A DNA stretch of 64,000 nucleotides from contig NZ_BMSE01000011.1 in the NCBI RefSeq assembly GCF_014648995.1, positions 186,001 through 250,000 of the forward strand, written 5' to 3'. Each line of letters opens with the position of its first letter. The first letter of the stretch is position 1. Source of the DNA: Streptomyces massasporeus. GTDB lineage: Bacteria; Actinomycetota; Actinomycetes; Streptomycetales; Streptomycetaceae. The notes beneath the pieces were generated by a model. It was not told the origin of the DNA, did no database searches, and saw only the letters and a list, made by a program, of their open reading frames with translations. Below are positions 35,258 through 43,248 of this stretch, one piece after another. The position numbers and the translations under genes were made by a program.

Positions 35258-35317
35258 ATGGCCCACACATCTTTCCCGCCCGTGAGGCTCAACACCCCAC
35301 TCTGCAAACGAACTTGA
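35258..35317 (+). CDS. Possible leader peptide ahead of the DszC/SfnB-like gene
   Basis: 19 residues, MAHTSFPPVRLNTPLCKRT, with one Cys near the end. An in-frame ATG at 35252 adds two residues. Its TGA touches the GGAGAG ribosome site of the next gene, so ribosome position on the peptide could affect downstream initiation. The placement mirrors the Cys-rich leader on the divergent arm. Evidence is positional; there is no clear family match. Confidence 0.35.
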   Translation: MAHTSFPPVRLNTPLCKRT

Positions 35318-35330
35318 GGAGAGTCCTGCG

Positions 35331-36560
35331 ATGGGCGTTGCCCCGGCGCCGTCCGGCCCCGACGTGGAGTCCGACCAGCGCGGGCCCGGCCGAGCGCACT
35401 GGCTGCGGGTCGCCCGCGAGACGGCGGACGACCTGGCCACCGACGCCGTGGCCCGGGACCAGGCGGGCAAGCCCCCGTTCGACGAGGTGTCGCGGCTGCG
35501 CGAATCGGGGCTGCTGACTCTGCTCGTACCCGCCGAACTCGGGGGCGGCGGCGCGGACTGGGCCGAGGCCTACGCCGTGGTCCGGGAGATCGCAGCGGCG
35601 GACGGAGCCATCGGCCAGCTCCTCGGCTGTCACTACTTCACGTCCTGGAGCGCCCGGTTCTTCGCCGAACCCGCTCTCGCCGCCCGGCTCCAGCGGCGGT
35701 CCGTGGCCGAGCAGTGGTGCTGGGGCGGCGGCCTGGCCCGCCAGGAACCGGCGCTGATGCTCACCAAGGACACGCGGGGGTATGTGCTGAACGGCCGGCA
35801 GAGCTACGCCGCCGGTCTCCTGGTCGCGGACCGGCTCGCCGTACGGGCGGTGCGGGCCGGTACCGGCGAACCCCTCGTGCTCGTGGTCGATCCGGCCCTC
35901 CCGGGGGTGGTCGTCGACGGTGACGCCGATCCCTTCGGCCAGCGGCTGGCGGCGGGCGGCAGCGCGGAGTTCGACGCGGTACCGATCGCCGCCGCCGACG
36001 TACTGGGTTCCCTGTCGGCGGACGAAGAGGTCCTGTCGCCCCTGACCGCGCTCGTCTCACCGGTCGGTCGCCTCCTGTCGGTGCAGCTCCGGCTCGGCAT
36101 GGCGGAGGGCGTGCTCTCCGAGGCCCGTGAGTACAGCAGGACCGGCCACTCGCACTGGCACCCGGACTGGCCGACCGGCACCCCGCAGGACCCGCAGGTG
36201 CTCACGGCGTACGGGGAGCTCACCGTGCTCACCCGCTCGGCGTCCGCCCTCGCCGACCAGGCGTGCCAGGCCGTGCTGGGCGGGCTGGCCGACGGCGAGG
36301 ACCTCACCTACGAGGAGTACGCGGAGATCTCCGTCCTCGTGGCCATGGCCGAAGCCGCCGCGTCCAGGGCCGCCCAGGAGTCCACCGCCCGCGCCCTCGA
36401 CATCATCGGTGCCCGCTCCGCGTCCGCACGGCTGGGGTTCGACCGGTTCTGGCGCAACGCCCGGACCCACACCCTGTACGAGCCCGTGGGCCACCGGCTT
36501 CGGGACGTCGGGGACTACTACCTCAACGGTGCGCACCCTCCGTTCGTCCTCCCCGTCTGA
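35331..36560 (+). CDS. Acyl-CoA dehydrogenase-fold monooxygenase, DszC/SfnB-like
   Basis: 409 residues with the ACAD fold, but N-terminal HWLRVARETADDLATDAVARDQAGKPP and LLTLLVPAELGGGGADWAEAY fit the FMNH2-dependent DszC/SfnB group rather than true dehydrogenases. The C-terminal RALDIIGARSASARLGFDRFWRNARTHTLYEPV is characteristic (flavin and substrate pocket). Relatives oxidise sulfur atoms (dibenzothiophene, dimethylsulfone-related). It would act on organosulfur imported by the neighbouring transporter. Confidence 0.85.
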   Translation: MGVAPAPSGPDVESDQRGPGRAHWLRVARETADDLATDAVARDQAGKPPFDEVSRLRESGLLTLLVPAELGGGGADWAEAYAVVREIAAADGAIGQLLGCHYFTSWSARFFAEPALAARLQRRSVAEQWCWGGGLARQEPALMLTKDTRGYVLNGRQSYAAGLLVADRLAVRAVRAGTGEPLVLVVDPALPGVVVDGDADPFGQRLAAGGSAEFDAVPIAAADVLGSLSADEEVLSPLTALVSPVGRLLSVQLRLGMAEGVLSEAREYSRTGHSHWHPDWPTGTPQDPQVLTAYGELTVLTRSASALADQACQAVLGGLADGEDLTYEEYAEISVLVAMAEAAASRAAQESTARALDIIGARSASARLGFDRFWRNARTHTLYEPVGHRLRDVGDYYLNGAHPPFVLPV

Positions 36561-36657
36561 CCTTGACCTTGCGAGCACAGGTCCGTCCGACCGTGCGAGG
36601 ACATGCCGTCCGCTCCGCCGTAGGGTGAGTCCCCCACGAGCAGGACAGGAGGCCGAG

Positions 36658-37341
36658 GTGGCCGGGACGACACAGACGGGGACGACGGTCGCCGAGGTGA
36701 TGGCCGAGCTGGCCGCGCTGGAGGACCCGAAGGCGCGTGCGGTGAACGAGCGGCACGGTGACGATCACGGCGTGAACCTCGGCAAGCTGCGCGCGCTCGC
36801 CAAGCGGCTGAAGACGCAGCAGGACCTCGCCCGCCGGCTCTGGGAGACGGACGACACGGCGGCGAGGCTGCTGGCCCTCCTGATCTGCCGCCCGAAGGCG
36901 TTCGGGCGGGACGAGCTGGACGACATGCTGCGCCGGGCGCGGGCCCCCAAGGTCCACGACTGGCTCGTGAACTATGTGGTGAAGAAGAGCCCGCACAGCG
37001 AGGAACTGCGCCTGGCCTGGAGCGCCGATCCGGATCCCGTCGTCGCGAGCGCCGGCTGGGCGCTGACCACCGAGCGGGTGGCGAAGAAGCCCGAGGGCCT
37101 GGACCTCGGGGGGCTGCTCGACATCATCGAGGCGGACATGAAGGACGCCCCGGACCGGCTGCAGTGGGCGATGAACCACTGCCTGGCCTGCATCGGCATC
37201 GAGCATCCCGAGTTCCGGGCCAGGGCGCTCGGCATCGGTGAGCGCCTGGAGGTGCTCAAGGACTACCCGACGTCCCCGGGCTGCACCTCGCCGTACGCGC
37301 CCGTCTGGATCAACGAGATGGTGCGCAGGCAGCAGTCGTAG
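36658..37341 (+). CDS. DNA alkylation repair (AlkD-like) HEAT-repeat protein
   Basis: 227 residues, mostly helical. LRALAKRLKTQQDLARRLWETDDTAARLLALLICRP, VHDWLVNYVVKKSP and WALTTERVAKKPEG fit the AlkD/PF08713 superhelix, which flips or excises alkylated bases. Many actinobacterial members lack proven glycosylase activity. GTG 36658 is preceded by GGAGG; the frame is open further upstream only in a shadow of the previous gene. It stands as a single gene. Confidence 0.75.
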   Translation: MAGTTQTGTTVAEVMAELAALEDPKARAVNERHGDDHGVNLGKLRALAKRLKTQQDLARRLWETDDTAARLLALLICRPKAFGRDELDDMLRRARAPKVHDWLVNYVVKKSPHSEELRLAWSADPDPVVASAGWALTTERVAKKPEGLDLGGLLDIIEADMKDAPDRLQWAMNHCLACIGIEHPEFRARALGIGERLEVLKDYPTSPGCTSPYAPVWINEMVRRQQS

Positions 37342-37487
37342 GCCGGATCCCCCGGGGGGCCTGCGCTGCCCCCGGCGATGAGGAGCGTACGGGAGCGGCA
37401 CCGGCACTGCGAGGCTTCGACGGGCCGCCTCCGGGTACTTCCACGGCGCAACGATCCGCCGGCGAAGGAAACGGAGGCACCAAGGCC

Positions 37488-37841
37488 GTGTTGCTGTCGC
37501 ATTCGCTCGATCACGGAGTCCTCGTCATCACGGTCCACGAGGACCCCGGCGTCGGCGGGCGCGCCACGCTCGTCGCGCAGATCAGCGACCTCGTCCAAGC
37601 CTACCGGCCGGCCCCCGTCGTCATCGTCCTCGACGAGCCGGCCGCCCGGGGCGCGGTGGTCAGCGTGGTGCTCCGGGTCCACCGCCTGTGCGGCGGGCTG
37701 GGCACACTGATGTCGGTGGCGACGCACAGCGCGCCCATTCGTCGCGCGCTCGATGCGGACGCCGACGCCGGCGGCACGCGACTGGTCGTCCACGCGCGCG
37801 TGGACACCGCCGTCGCCGCCGCGTTCGCCGCAGCGGCCTGA
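37488..37841 (+). CDS. STAS-like small protein
   Basis: 117 residues. HGVLVITVHEDPGVGGRATLVAQISDLVQAYRPAPVVIVLDEPAA, then LRVHRLCGGLGTLMSVATHSAPIRRAL suggests the STAS/anti-anti-sigma alpha/beta fold. I do not see the phosphorylatable Ser at the usual place. GTG 37488 starts it. It is convergent with the ligase gene, 17 bp apart. The function is unassigned. Confidence 0.5.
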   Translation: MLLSHSLDHGVLVITVHEDPGVGGRATLVAQISDLVQAYRPAPVVIVLDEPAARGAVVSVVLRVHRLCGGLGTLMSVATHSAPIRRALDADADAGGTRLVVHARVDTAVAAAFAAAA

Positions 37842-37858
37842 GGAGCGGGCCCGCGGCG

Positions 37859-38953
37859 TCAGGGCATCGTGCTCTGGCCGCTGACCAGTTCGGTGACCGC
37901 GCGCAGACCGCCCTGGGCGAGGGCGGCGCGCTGCCGGTCCGCGCCGGTCCCGTCCTGCAGCAGCCGGTGGATCAGGGAGGTGACCTGCCGGGAGTCGCCG
38001 GATGCGTCGAGGGCGGGAGCGAGGTGCCGCAGGAACTCGTAGAGCACGTCGCCGGCCCGGTGCGGTGTGCCACCCGGGTCGACGAGGGTGTCGCCCAGTC
38101 CGTGCCGGGCGGCGTGCCACATGGCGGCCTGGAGCAGTTCCGGCGCGCAGTCGGGCAGGGGTGTGTCGTCGGCGGCTTCCGCCAGGGCGGTCTCCACCAG
38201 GGCCCGGACGAGAGCAGCGAGCATGACCGCCTCGTCCGCTCGCAGCTGGACGTCCAGGCACCGCACCTCGATGGTCGGGTAGGTGGCCGAGAGGCGTGCC
38301 TGCCAGTAGAGCTGGCCGACGTCGGAGATCAGGCCGGACTCCAGCAGCCGTGCCACGCGCCGGTCGTAGTCCTCGGCGTCGTGGAAGGTGGGGGGCATGC
38401 CGCTGACCGGCCACCGGCTGAAGATCACCGTACGCCAGCTCGCGAAGCCCGTGTCGTGGCCGTCCCAGAGGGGCGAGTTCGCCGCCATGGCGGTCAGCGT
38501 CGGAAGCCGGGAGCGGATCCGGTTCAGGACCTGCACGCCCGCTTCCCGGTCGGGCACGGCCACATGCACGTGCGTGCCGTTGACGAGCTGCTCCGCCACG
38601 AGTTGCGGCGCCTGGGTCACCATGGCCCGGTAGCGGGCCTGGTCGGTGACGGCGATGGGCCGGCCGTGCCGCACCGGCGGCGTCCCGCACACTCCGATCC
38701 GGCAGTCGTGCTGATCGGCGGCCACGCCGATGGCGTGCCGCAGCCGCAGCAGATGGCCGCCGACCTCCTCCAGGGTTTCGCAGACCGGCGTGGCCACCTC
38801 GACCTGCGCCTGGAGCAGCTCGTACTGCACTTCCTGGTCGGTCACCAGGTGCCCCAGGCCCGCCGTGGCGCGCACTTTGTCCGCCTGAGGTACCGGCAGG
38901 CCCGTGACCGGGTCGAGCAGCAGGTACTCCTCTTCCACGCCGATCGTCGTCAT
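37859..38953 (-). CDS. YbdK-type carboxylate-amine ligase (glutamate-cysteine ligase 2 family)
   Basis: 364 residues. It begins TTIGVEEEYLLLDPVTGLPVP, the family hallmark, with NGTHVHVAVPDREAGVQVLNRIR, NSPLWDGHDTGFASWR and IEVRCLDVQLRADEAVMLAAL. The family makes gamma-glutamyl-amide bonds with ATP; activity of many YbdK members is weak or unknown. Actinobacteria use mycothiol rather than glutathione, so a true glutathione role is unlikely. It ends close to the STAS-like gene. Confidence 0.9.
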   Translation of the reverse strand: MTTIGVEEEYLLLDPVTGLPVPQADKVRATAGLGHLVTDQEVQYELLQAQVEVATPVCETLEEVGGHLLRLRHAIGVAADQHDCRIGVCGTPPVRHGRPIAVTDQARYRAMVTQAPQLVAEQLVNGTHVHVAVPDREAGVQVLNRIRSRLPTLTAMAANSPLWDGHDTGFASWRTVIFSRWPVSGMPPTFHDAEDYDRRVARLLESGLISDVGQLYWQARLSATYPTIEVRCLDVQLRADEAVMLAALVRALVETALAEAADDTPLPDCAPELLQAAMWHAARHGLGDTLVDPGGTPHRAGDVLYEFLRHLAPALDASGDSRQVTSLIHRLLQDGTGADRQRAALAQGGLRAVTELVSGQSTMP

Positions 38954-39138
38954 CGACCACTCTCTGTTCCGCCCGGCGGAACCGGGCCGGATTCCGGCGC
39001 GCGTCGGGCACGCCGCACGCAGCGATGGTCACCTCTCAGGGTGCACGCTGGCGACGTACCGAGTGCCGCGCTCACGTCGGAACAAAACATGACACAGACA
39101 GAGAAACCGCTTGCGTCAGAAAAGGCGCCCCGGCCCTC

Positions 39139-39738
39139 TCAGTGGCCGTACGGCGGCTCGAAGCAGCCCGTCTCCGGGTACGGGCCGTTCGTCCGCACCT
39201 CGAAGTTCGACTTCTGCACGAACCCCGAGACGCAGGCGTCGTCGTGGACGCGCAGGGCGACGCGCGTCCCCTCGGGCGTGACGTAGCCGTCGTCCTCCCA
39301 GCGCGCGAGCATCCCCGTGACGGTGAGCGTGCCGCCGAGGCGCTTGCCGCCCTTCGTGACGCGCTCCTCCTCGTAGCCGAGCCGGAGCAGGGCCGCCCGG
39401 ACGGTCGCGGGGTCCCACTCGCGTTCCTCCCACAGCCGCTTCAGCACCGGGCGGATGCGGTCGGCCTCTCGCCGGGCGTCCTTCTCGTGGGCCGGAGCCA
39501 TCTCCCCCTCGCGGCGGTAGGCGTTGTTCTCGTTGTGGTGCGGGGCGCCGTCGCCGGCGCCGGGTTCCACGTAGGGTGAGGCACCGGGGGCACTGGGCGA
39601 GGATGCGCCGGACGCAGAGGGCGCCGCGCCGGTCCGCGAGTCCGGGGCGTGCAGGTCACCGCAGGCGCTGAGGGTCGCGACGAGGGTGAGGGCCAGGGCG
39701 GCGAGAGGGGCCGGGCGGGCCGGTCTTGAGGTGGACAT
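39139..39738 (-). CDS. Secreted lipoprotein, distant paralogue of 25789-26427
   Basis: 199 residues. The lipobox is LSACGD. A Pro/Ser/Ala linker leads to a domain with ADRIRPVLKRLWEEREWDPATVRAALLRLGYEEERVT, GTRVALRVHDDACVSGFVQ and the end TGCFEPPYGH. The helical P-A-T-V-R...LGYEEERV motif and the two Cys match the lipoprotein at 25789. It is expressed separately, 129 bp after the LysR gene. The function is unknown. Confidence 0.78.
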   Translation of the reverse strand: MSTSRPARPAPLAALALTLVATLSACGDLHAPDSRTGAAPSASGASSPSAPGASPYVEPGAGDGAPHHNENNAYRREGEMAPAHEKDARREADRIRPVLKRLWEEREWDPATVRAALLRLGYEEERVTKGGKRLGGTLTVTGMLARWEDDGYVTPEGTRVALRVHDDACVSGFVQKSNFEVRTNGPYPETGCFEPPYGH

Positions 39739-39868
39739 GAAGTCGACCCTCTCATCACGGCCGCCTGTCGGGAGCCGGATTTCTTCTTGCGGCGGTCCAC
39801 TCGAGGTCGGGCGGGAGCCGCGTGGGGAAGCCTCTCCATGAGCTGCCCGGTTCGGCGCGGCAGGGCGA

Positions 39869-40747
39869 TCAATCGTTGCGGTACAGGGCGGTGAGGAGTT
39901 CGATCGCCGGCTGGGTGGCGGGGTGGGACTCGTCGTGCCACCAGGCGAGGCGCACGGCGATGGGCTCGGCGTCGCGTACGGGGCGGTAGACGATGCCGGG
40001 ACGCCGGTACTGGTGGGCGGTGGACTCCGCGGTCATGCCGACGCAGCGGCCGGTGGCGATGACCGTGAGCCAGTCGTCGACGTCGTGCGTCTCCTCGGTC
40101 GCCGGGCGGGAGTCGGGCGGCCACAGGTCGGGGGTGGTGGTGCCGGTCCGGCGGTCGATGAGCAGCGTGCGTCCGCTGAGGTCGGCGAGCCGTACCGAGC
40201 GGCGTCCTGCCAGGGGATCGTCCGCGGCGAGGGCGACCATGCGGCGTTCCAGTCCCACGATGGCCGAGTCGAGCCGCCGGTCCTCCGGAGGTCTGCGGAC
40301 CACGGCCAGGTCACACACACCCTCGGCCAGGCCGGCGGTGGCCGAGTTGACGCGGACCAGGTGCAGTTCCGTGCCCGGACGGTCCTGTGCCCAGCGGCGC
40401 TGGAAGGCCGAGGTGTGGCGGCCGAGTGCCGACCAGGCGTAGCCGATGCGCAGGACGGCGTGGCCCGAGGTGGCTTCCCTGACCAGGTCGTCCACCTCCC
40501 CGAGCACCCTCCGGGCCTGGGCCACCACGCGCAGCCCGGTCGTGGTCGGGGTGACCTCGCGCGAGGTGCGACGCAACAGCCTTACACCCAGGGCTCGTTC
40601 GAGGGAGGCGAGGGTTCGGGAGACCGCTGCCTGGGAGACGCCCAGCGCGTGGGCGGCGTCCGTGAAGGTGCCCTCGTCGACGATCGCGACGAGACAGCGC
40701 AGCTGACGGAACTCGACATCCGTGGCGGCTTCCCTGGCGGCATCCAT
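39869..40747 (-). CDS. LysR-family transcriptional regulator
   Basis: 292 residues from ATG 40747 (303 from 40780). The HTH is VEFRQLRCLVAIVDEGTFTDAAHALGVSQAAVSRTLASLERALG. The effector domain has VLRIGYAWSALG and VCDLAVVRRPPED. It diverges from the EamA transporter with 68 bp between the starts, the classic arrangement for a LysR protein controlling its neighbour. The start is uncertain; no clear ribosome site is seen and TATACGAT just upstream could be a -10 of a leaderless message. Confidence 0.92.
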   Translation of the reverse strand: MDAAREAATDVEFRQLRCLVAIVDEGTFTDAAHALGVSQAAVSRTLASLERALGVRLLRRTSREVTPTTTGLRVVAQARRVLGEVDDLVREATSGHAVLRIGYAWSALGRHTSAFQRRWAQDRPGTELHLVRVNSATAGLAEGVCDLAVVRRPPEDRRLDSAIVGLERRMVALAADDPLAGRRSVRLADLSGRTLLIDRRTGTTTPDLWPPDSRPATEETHDVDDWLTVIATGRCVGMTAESTAHQYRRPGIVYRPVRDAEPIAVRLAWWHDESHPATQPAIELLTALYRND

Positions 40748-40781
40748 GACTGCATCGTATAGATCGAACTCCGAACGCATT

Positions 40782-40794
40782 TTGCGCAAGGATC
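40782..40794. promoter_or_regulatory. TTGCGCAA palindrome in the LysR/EamA divergent region
   Basis: TTGCGCAAGGATC. The 8-bp core is a perfect palindrome and its TGCGCAAGGATC is repeated at 21445-21456. It lies between the two divergent starts and is a candidate LysR or Lrp-type site. Confidence 0.35.
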
Positions 40795-40815
40795 GCTCCG
40801 GCGCACGATCAGCGC

Positions 40816-41763
40816 ATGCGAGCCGCTTCCGTTCCCGCTGGTCCCTCCGACAGTCCCGCCGAGCCCGCGCTGCCGGCAGTGGCACCGGATGCCGGGTCCG
40901 GCTCACACGACCCCCGCCGTCTGGCCGGCGTGGCCACGATGGTGGGCAGCGGCCTGTCCAACCAGACCGGCGCCGCGATCGGCTCCCTCGCGTTCCCCGT
41001 GATCGGGCCCGTCGGTGTCGTGGCGGTCCGCCAGTACGTCGCCGCCGTCGTGCTGTGCGCGGTGAGCCGGCCCCGGCTGCGGTCCTTCACCTGGCGGCAG
41101 TGGGGGCCGGTGCTGTGCCTGGCCGTCGTGTTCGGGACGATGAACCTGTCCTTGTACAGCGCCATCGACCGCATCGGGCTGGGCCTCGCGGTGACACTTG
41201 AGTTCCTCGGCCCGCTCACCATCGCCCTGGCCGCCGCGCGTCGCCGTGTGGACGCGTGCTGTGCGGTGACGGCGGCGGCGGGGGTCGTCGTCCTGATGCG
41301 TCCTCAACCGTCCGCCGACTACGTGGGAATGGGGCTGGGTCTGCTGGCCGCCGCGTGCTGGGCGTCGTACATCCTGCTGAACCGCACCGTCGGGCAGCGG
41401 ATCCCGGGCGCTCAGGGATCCGCGGCAGCGGCGGGGGTGTCCGCCCTGATGTTCCTGCCGGTCGGCGTCGTCCTCGTCCTCCGTCAGCCGCCGACCGCGG
41501 CGGCCGTCGGGTGTGCCGTCGCCGCGGGAGTCCTGTCGTCCGCCGTGCCGTATCTGGCGGACCTCTTCACGCTGCGCACCGTGCCGGCCCAGGCGTTCGG
41601 GCTGTTCATGAGCGTCAACCCCGTTCTCGCGGCGGTGGTGGGCCTGGTGGGTCTCGGCCAGAACCTGGGCTGGGCCGAGTGGGCCGGCATCGGCGCCATC
41701 GTGCTGGCCAACTCCGCGAGCATGCTCGTACGCCGCGGCCGACCCGGCCGGAGAACACGCTGA
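40816..41763 (+). CDS. EamA/RhtA-like transporter
   Basis: 315 residues with ten TM helices in two EamA halves (about 40-165 and 175-305). Motifs include VGVVAVRQYVAAVVLCAVSRPRL, GTMNLSLYSAIDRIGLGLAVTLEFLGPL and RTVPAQAFGLFMSVNPVLAAVVGL, typical of RhtA-like amino acid exporters. Paired divergently with a LysR regulator. Its 3' end runs into a 20-bp tandem repeat that covers the stop codon. Confidence 0.92.
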   Translation: MRAASVPAGPSDSPAEPALPAVAPDAGSGSHDPRRLAGVATMVGSGLSNQTGAAIGSLAFPVIGPVGVVAVRQYVAAVVLCAVSRPRLRSFTWRQWGPVLCLAVVFGTMNLSLYSAIDRIGLGLAVTLEFLGPLTIALAAARRRVDACCAVTAAAGVVVLMRPQPSADYVGMGLGLLAAACWASYILLNRTVGQRIPGAQGSAAAAGVSALMFLPVGVVLVLRQPPTAAAVGCAVAAGVLSSAVPYLADLFTLRTVPAQAFGLFMSVNPVLAAVVGLVGLGQNLGWAEWAGIGAIVLANSASMLVRRGRPGRRTR

Positions 41764-41820
41764 CGGGCCGCAGAACACGTTTACGGGCCGGAGAACACGC
41801 CGACGGGCCGGAGATCACAT
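41741..41820. repeat. 20-bp tandem repeat, four copies
   Basis: GGCCGGAGAACACG (with small changes) recurs at 41746, 41766, 41786 and 41806, exactly 20 bp apart. The array spans the EamA stop codon and reaches the end of the convergent lipoprotein gene. Confidence 0.8.
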
Positions 41821-43059
41821 CGAGGGTTCTGCCACCTCGGCAGGACTTCGGGGCCCGTGGTGCTCGTGGCGCCGCCACTCGCCGCCGCCGTCGCGGGAGA
41901 TCCACAGGCCCTCGCCCTTCACCAGGCCGTACGTCGCCGTCGTCGCGTCGGCGATGCCGTAGAGGGTCGTGCCGGCGACGGCGAGCGACGTGAACGTCGC
42001 CGGGGTCCGCAGCTCGTGGAAGGCGCCGTTGGTGCGGTCGTCGGCGAGCCAGTGGCGGCCGCCCTCCTCGCCGACGAGCAGCCGCCCGTTCGCGAGCAGC
42101 TCCAGGACCAGGAACTCCGGGCCACGCTTCAGTTCCCGCCAGGGCACGCCGCCGCCGAGCACCGTACGCCAGTGCCCGCCGGCGTCCGTCGTCACCAACA
42201 GGCCGCGTACGTCGTCGCCTTGGCGGAGGGACAGCGCCGCGGTGCCGCCCCGCGCGGTGAGGACGCCGCCCGCGTACGGCCTCGGAACGGCCGTGGAACC
42301 GAGGGTGCGGCCGTCGCGCTGCCGTACGACCCGGTCCGGGGCCTCGGTCAGGGACTGTTCCAGGCTCCAGGCGGTACCGCGCTCGTCGACGGCGAGGCGG
42401 ACGGCGTCGTCCGGCACCCCGGCCGGCGGCGCCACGGTGCGCGTGGCGGGACGGTAGACGAGGGTGGGTTCCGGTTCGGCGAGCAGGATGTCACCGGGGC
42501 GGGTGCGCAACGGAGTGTCGGTGCTGTCGACCGCGTGCCGTCTGCCGTGTACGTCGAGGACGTACGCTCCGTCGGCGCTCTCCCCGGTCGGCACCCGCAC
42601 GAAGCCCCCGGGCACCCCCTTGAACTCGGCGCGCACCGCCTCCGCGTCCCCGTGTTCCGCGTGCTCGGCGACCGTACGGCCGTCGGGGCCGACGATGCGC
42701 CAGGCGGAGGCGGCCGGCCCCTCGTCGTCCTCGACGTTGCCGGCGTCGAAGGTCAGGAGCAGCGAACCGTCGTCCGCGCGGGCCACTGCCGTGGGGGCCC
42801 CGGCCGCCTCGATGACGTCGGCGGGGCGCGGGTGGGGGTCTTCGACGACGCGCCTGTACCTGGCCTCACGGTCCCCGGCACCCCGTTCCTCGGAGCCGCT
42901 CGGGCCGCAGGCGGCCAAGGCCAGCACCAGCGCCGCACTCACGGCGGCCACGACCCGGACGGTGGGCCTCCGGGGCTTCCCCGGTACCGCCGTGGCAGGG
43001 GTCGGTGGCGTGATGACGGGCCGGCCCGGTTCCGCCGTGGCCGAGCCCGGTCCCGTCAT
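41815..43059 (-). CDS. Membrane-anchored or lipoprotein beta-propeller-like protein
   Basis: 414 residues. An unusually long N-terminus precedes the hydrophobic segment VVAAVSAALVLALAACG (lipobox, Cys about 51). The mature part has repeated W-x-T/S-x-D-G-G units (LVTTDAGGHWRTVLGGG; LWISRDGGGEWRRHEH; HWLADDRTNG) like BNR/sialidase-type propeller blades. It may bind a surface ligand; no catalytic residues can be named. Start 43059 is the most upstream sensible ATG and lacks a good ribosome site. Confidence 0.75.
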   Translation of the reverse strand: MTGPGSATAEPGRPVITPPTPATAVPGKPRRPTVRVVAAVSAALVLALAACGPSGSEERGAGDREARYRRVVEDPHPRPADVIEAAGAPTAVARADDGSLLLTFDAGNVEDDEGPAASAWRIVGPDGRTVAEHAEHGDAEAVRAEFKGVPGGFVRVPTGESADGAYVLDVHGRRHAVDSTDTPLRTRPGDILLAEPEPTLVYRPATRTVAPPAGVPDDAVRLAVDERGTAWSLEQSLTEAPDRVVRQRDGRTLGSTAVPRPYAGGVLTARGGTAALSLRQGDDVRGLLVTTDAGGHWRTVLGGGVPWRELKRGPEFLVLELLANGRLLVGEEGGRHWLADDRTNGAFHELRTPATFTSLAVAGTTLYGIADATTATYGLVKGEGLWISRDGGGEWRRHEHHGPRSPAEVAEPSM

Positions 43060-43248
43060 GCCGTGCCGGCCGCCGTCGGTGCGGGCGCGGGCCGGGGCGG
43101 TGGAGTGGTGGATCGCCGTTCCTCCGGAACTCGTGCAGGTGGGCGAAGACGCCCGTTCACCGCGATCCTCGCAGACCGTGGCGCGGGGGACGGCCGTGAA
43201 CGGCCGTGGAACGGCAGTGGGACGGCTGTTCCCCTCCGGGTCCGGCGG

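Noticed and set aside
37859..38953. True glutathione biosynthesis
   Set aside because: The ligase is of the YbdK type and no gshB is nearby; actinobacteria generally use mycothiol.
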